From assembly GCA_025084515.1 (NCBI GenBank), contig JAJAGP010002196.1:62001-126000 (forward strand): 64,000 bases of DNA, written 5' to 3'. Both the position numbers and the translations under genes were made by a program. Position 1 is the stretch's first letter. Each line of letters begins with the position of its first letter. Origin of the DNA: Ancistrus triradiatus (Eukaryota; Chordata; Actinopteri; Siluriformes; Loricariidae). The notes under the pieces are model-generated. The model was given only the letters and a program-made list of their open reading frames with translations, had not been told where the DNA came from and ran no database searches. This document shows, piece by piece, positions 62,780 to 64,000 of this stretch.

Positions 62780-63165
62780 TTACAACATGACCTCAACCAT
62801 CATCAGATTGAAACTGATCAGAACTCATCAAAGCAGTTTGCTAAAGATCAGACAGACAAGCCAGAGAGCTATTGGAAAGATTTTGTGGACAGATGAGATG
62901 AAAACAGAACATTTTGAAAAAAAAAAAGCGAGGGCAAAAACAGAAACAAAGTTCAAGGGAATTTTGTTTGCTCAGACTTGTCGTGGAAACAGTTTTGGAA
63001 TTTGTTTAATGCAGCATCTGTTCAATCATTGTTTAATCATCTCCACAAGACAGCAGCTCAGGGATCCAGGTTTCGTGTTCCTTGCACCAAGTTCTGTGTT
63101 CTTCCCATAATTCCAGAAGCTCATGAATTGCAGTTTTTAAAAACTGGGTCAATTTCATGGCTATA
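62780..63165 (+). mobile_element. Tc1 transposase fragment
   Basis: An open stretch from 62787 holds RAIGKILWTDEMKTEHFEKK, the block around the first catalytic Asp. The following bases (TTCCTTGCACCAAGTTCTGT) belong to the later DDE region in another frame. No ends are recognised. Confidence 0.6.
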
Positions 63166-63395
63166 ATTTTGAAACATTTAGTAACCATCATATGATACGT
63201 TTTGTATTATTTCTCTTACAATAAAATTATATTAAAATCTCAAATAAAGTGTTTATCATCAGATCACTGGCTGATACCTAATGATAAACCTAATTAATCT
63301 CACACAACATAACTTTCACGTTTGTAACTGTGATTTCACCACTTTAAATTCAAATGAATCTTTTATGAGTTTCACTCATTCTATCCACTTGCATA

Positions 63396-64000
63396 TACAC
63401 TATATGGACAAAGGTATTGAGACACCTAGAGGAGTTTTATGGCATCCCATTCTAAATGCATGGACAATAACATGGAGATTGTCCCTCTGCAGCTATAACA
63501 GCTTCCACTCTTCAGGAAACGCTTGATTTTGGAGTGCGTCTGTGGGAATTTTCCCCCATTCATCTAGAAGAGCCTTTGTAAGGTCAGACAGTGATGTTGG
63601 ATGAGGGGACCTGGCTTTCAATCTCCTTTCTAGTTGATCCCAAAGGTGTTCGATGGGGTCGAAGGGTTCAGGGCTCTGTGGAAGCATACAATTGTCCAGT
63701 ATGTCTTGCCATGCCGAAGCAAAAATATTTCCCTTCAGTGGAACTAAGGGGCCTAGGCTACCCCCTGAAAAACAACCCCATGGCATTAACCCTCCTCCAC
63801 CAAACTTTACCGTTGGCACAATGCAGTCAGGTAGTTAATGTTCTCCTGACGTTTGCCAAACCCAAACTCATCCAACAGATCTCCATATAGAGAAGCGCGA
63901 TTCATCACTCCACCAAACTGCTCCAGAGACCAATGGTGGCAGGCTTTACACTACTCCATCCGATGCTTGGCATTGTGCTTGGTGATATAAGGCTAAGGAA
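63396..64000 (-). mobile_element. Tc1-like element, C-terminal transposase, cut by window end
   Basis: Begins TACACTATATGGACAAAGGT. On the - strand 63819-63493 is open: [20 protein letters not shown], then [20 protein letters not shown] continuing [20 protein letters not shown]. This is the Tc1 C-terminal DDE part with the final Glu of DPIEHLW. The stretch bearing the second catalytic Asp is deleted between MLPQ and SPEPFDPIE. The start of the gene would be beyond 64000. Confidence 0.85.

Noticed and set aside
62240..64000. First exon of napb
   Set aside because: I looked for an ATG exon of about 98 bases on the - strand with a donor in the right phase and found none. It is probably beyond the window.

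Overview
This is vertebrate nuclear DNA, almost certainly from a teleost fish. It has compact introns with GT/AG borders, many decayed Tc1/mariner copies of at least nine end-sequence types, tRNA-like SINEs that end in the teleost 'GTCGCTCTGGATAAGGGCGTCTGCTAAATG' type of tail, and dinucleotide microsatellites. No bacterial operons, CRISPR arrays, phage or viral genes are present.

Two protein-coding genes are recognisable, both near the right end and facing each other. (1) A ten-finger C2H2 zinc-finger gene on the + strand (about 42.3-48.1 kb) matches GZF1 in finger number, in the sequence just after the last finger (HDKDTPWKNYLVVLE) and in position. (2) A beta-SNAP (NAPB) gene on the - strand (52.1-62.2 kb, first exon outside the window) supplies the SNAP adaptor that recruits NSF to disassemble SNARE complexes. 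In human, GZF1 and NAPB are convergent neighbours on 20p11.21, so the pair is a conserved vertebrate gene order. The two proteins do not work in one pathway; only the linkage is conserved.

Layout: 1-42 kb is a gene-poor stretch. It holds Tc1/mariner copies at 1.05, 2.3-3.6, 5.5-6.3, 7.7-8.5, 8.7-9.6, 9.8-11.2, 11.5-12.1, 14.7-15.9, 17.0-18.2, 18.5-20.1, 23.4, 34.0-35.8 and 38.6-39.4 kb. It also holds three Tigger-like elements (4.3, 6.5, 28.5 kb), SINEs, a three-unit tandem array (31.5-32.5 kb), an old local duplication (36.8 versus 39.5 kb) and the remnant of an unrelated, probably transposon-derived protein gene (27 kb). 42.3-48.1 kb is gzf1. 48.2-51 kb is transposon-filled intergenic DNA. 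52.1-62.2 kb is napb, with Tc1 elements in its large introns. 62.2-64 kb is again transposons.

The sequence has patches of dense small indels. The BTB-coding part of gzf1 (44.1-44.4 kb) and the next-to-last napb exon (56.82-56.87 kb) are recognisable but frameshifted several times, while neighbouring exons are clean. This is either local assembly or base-call error, or real decay; the sequence alone cannot separate them. I found no clear evidence of an undescribed biological system. The items most worth a second look are the two damaged exons, the decayed gene at 27 kb, the pyrimidine-rich insert at 19.1-19.4 kb and the nested transposon histories.
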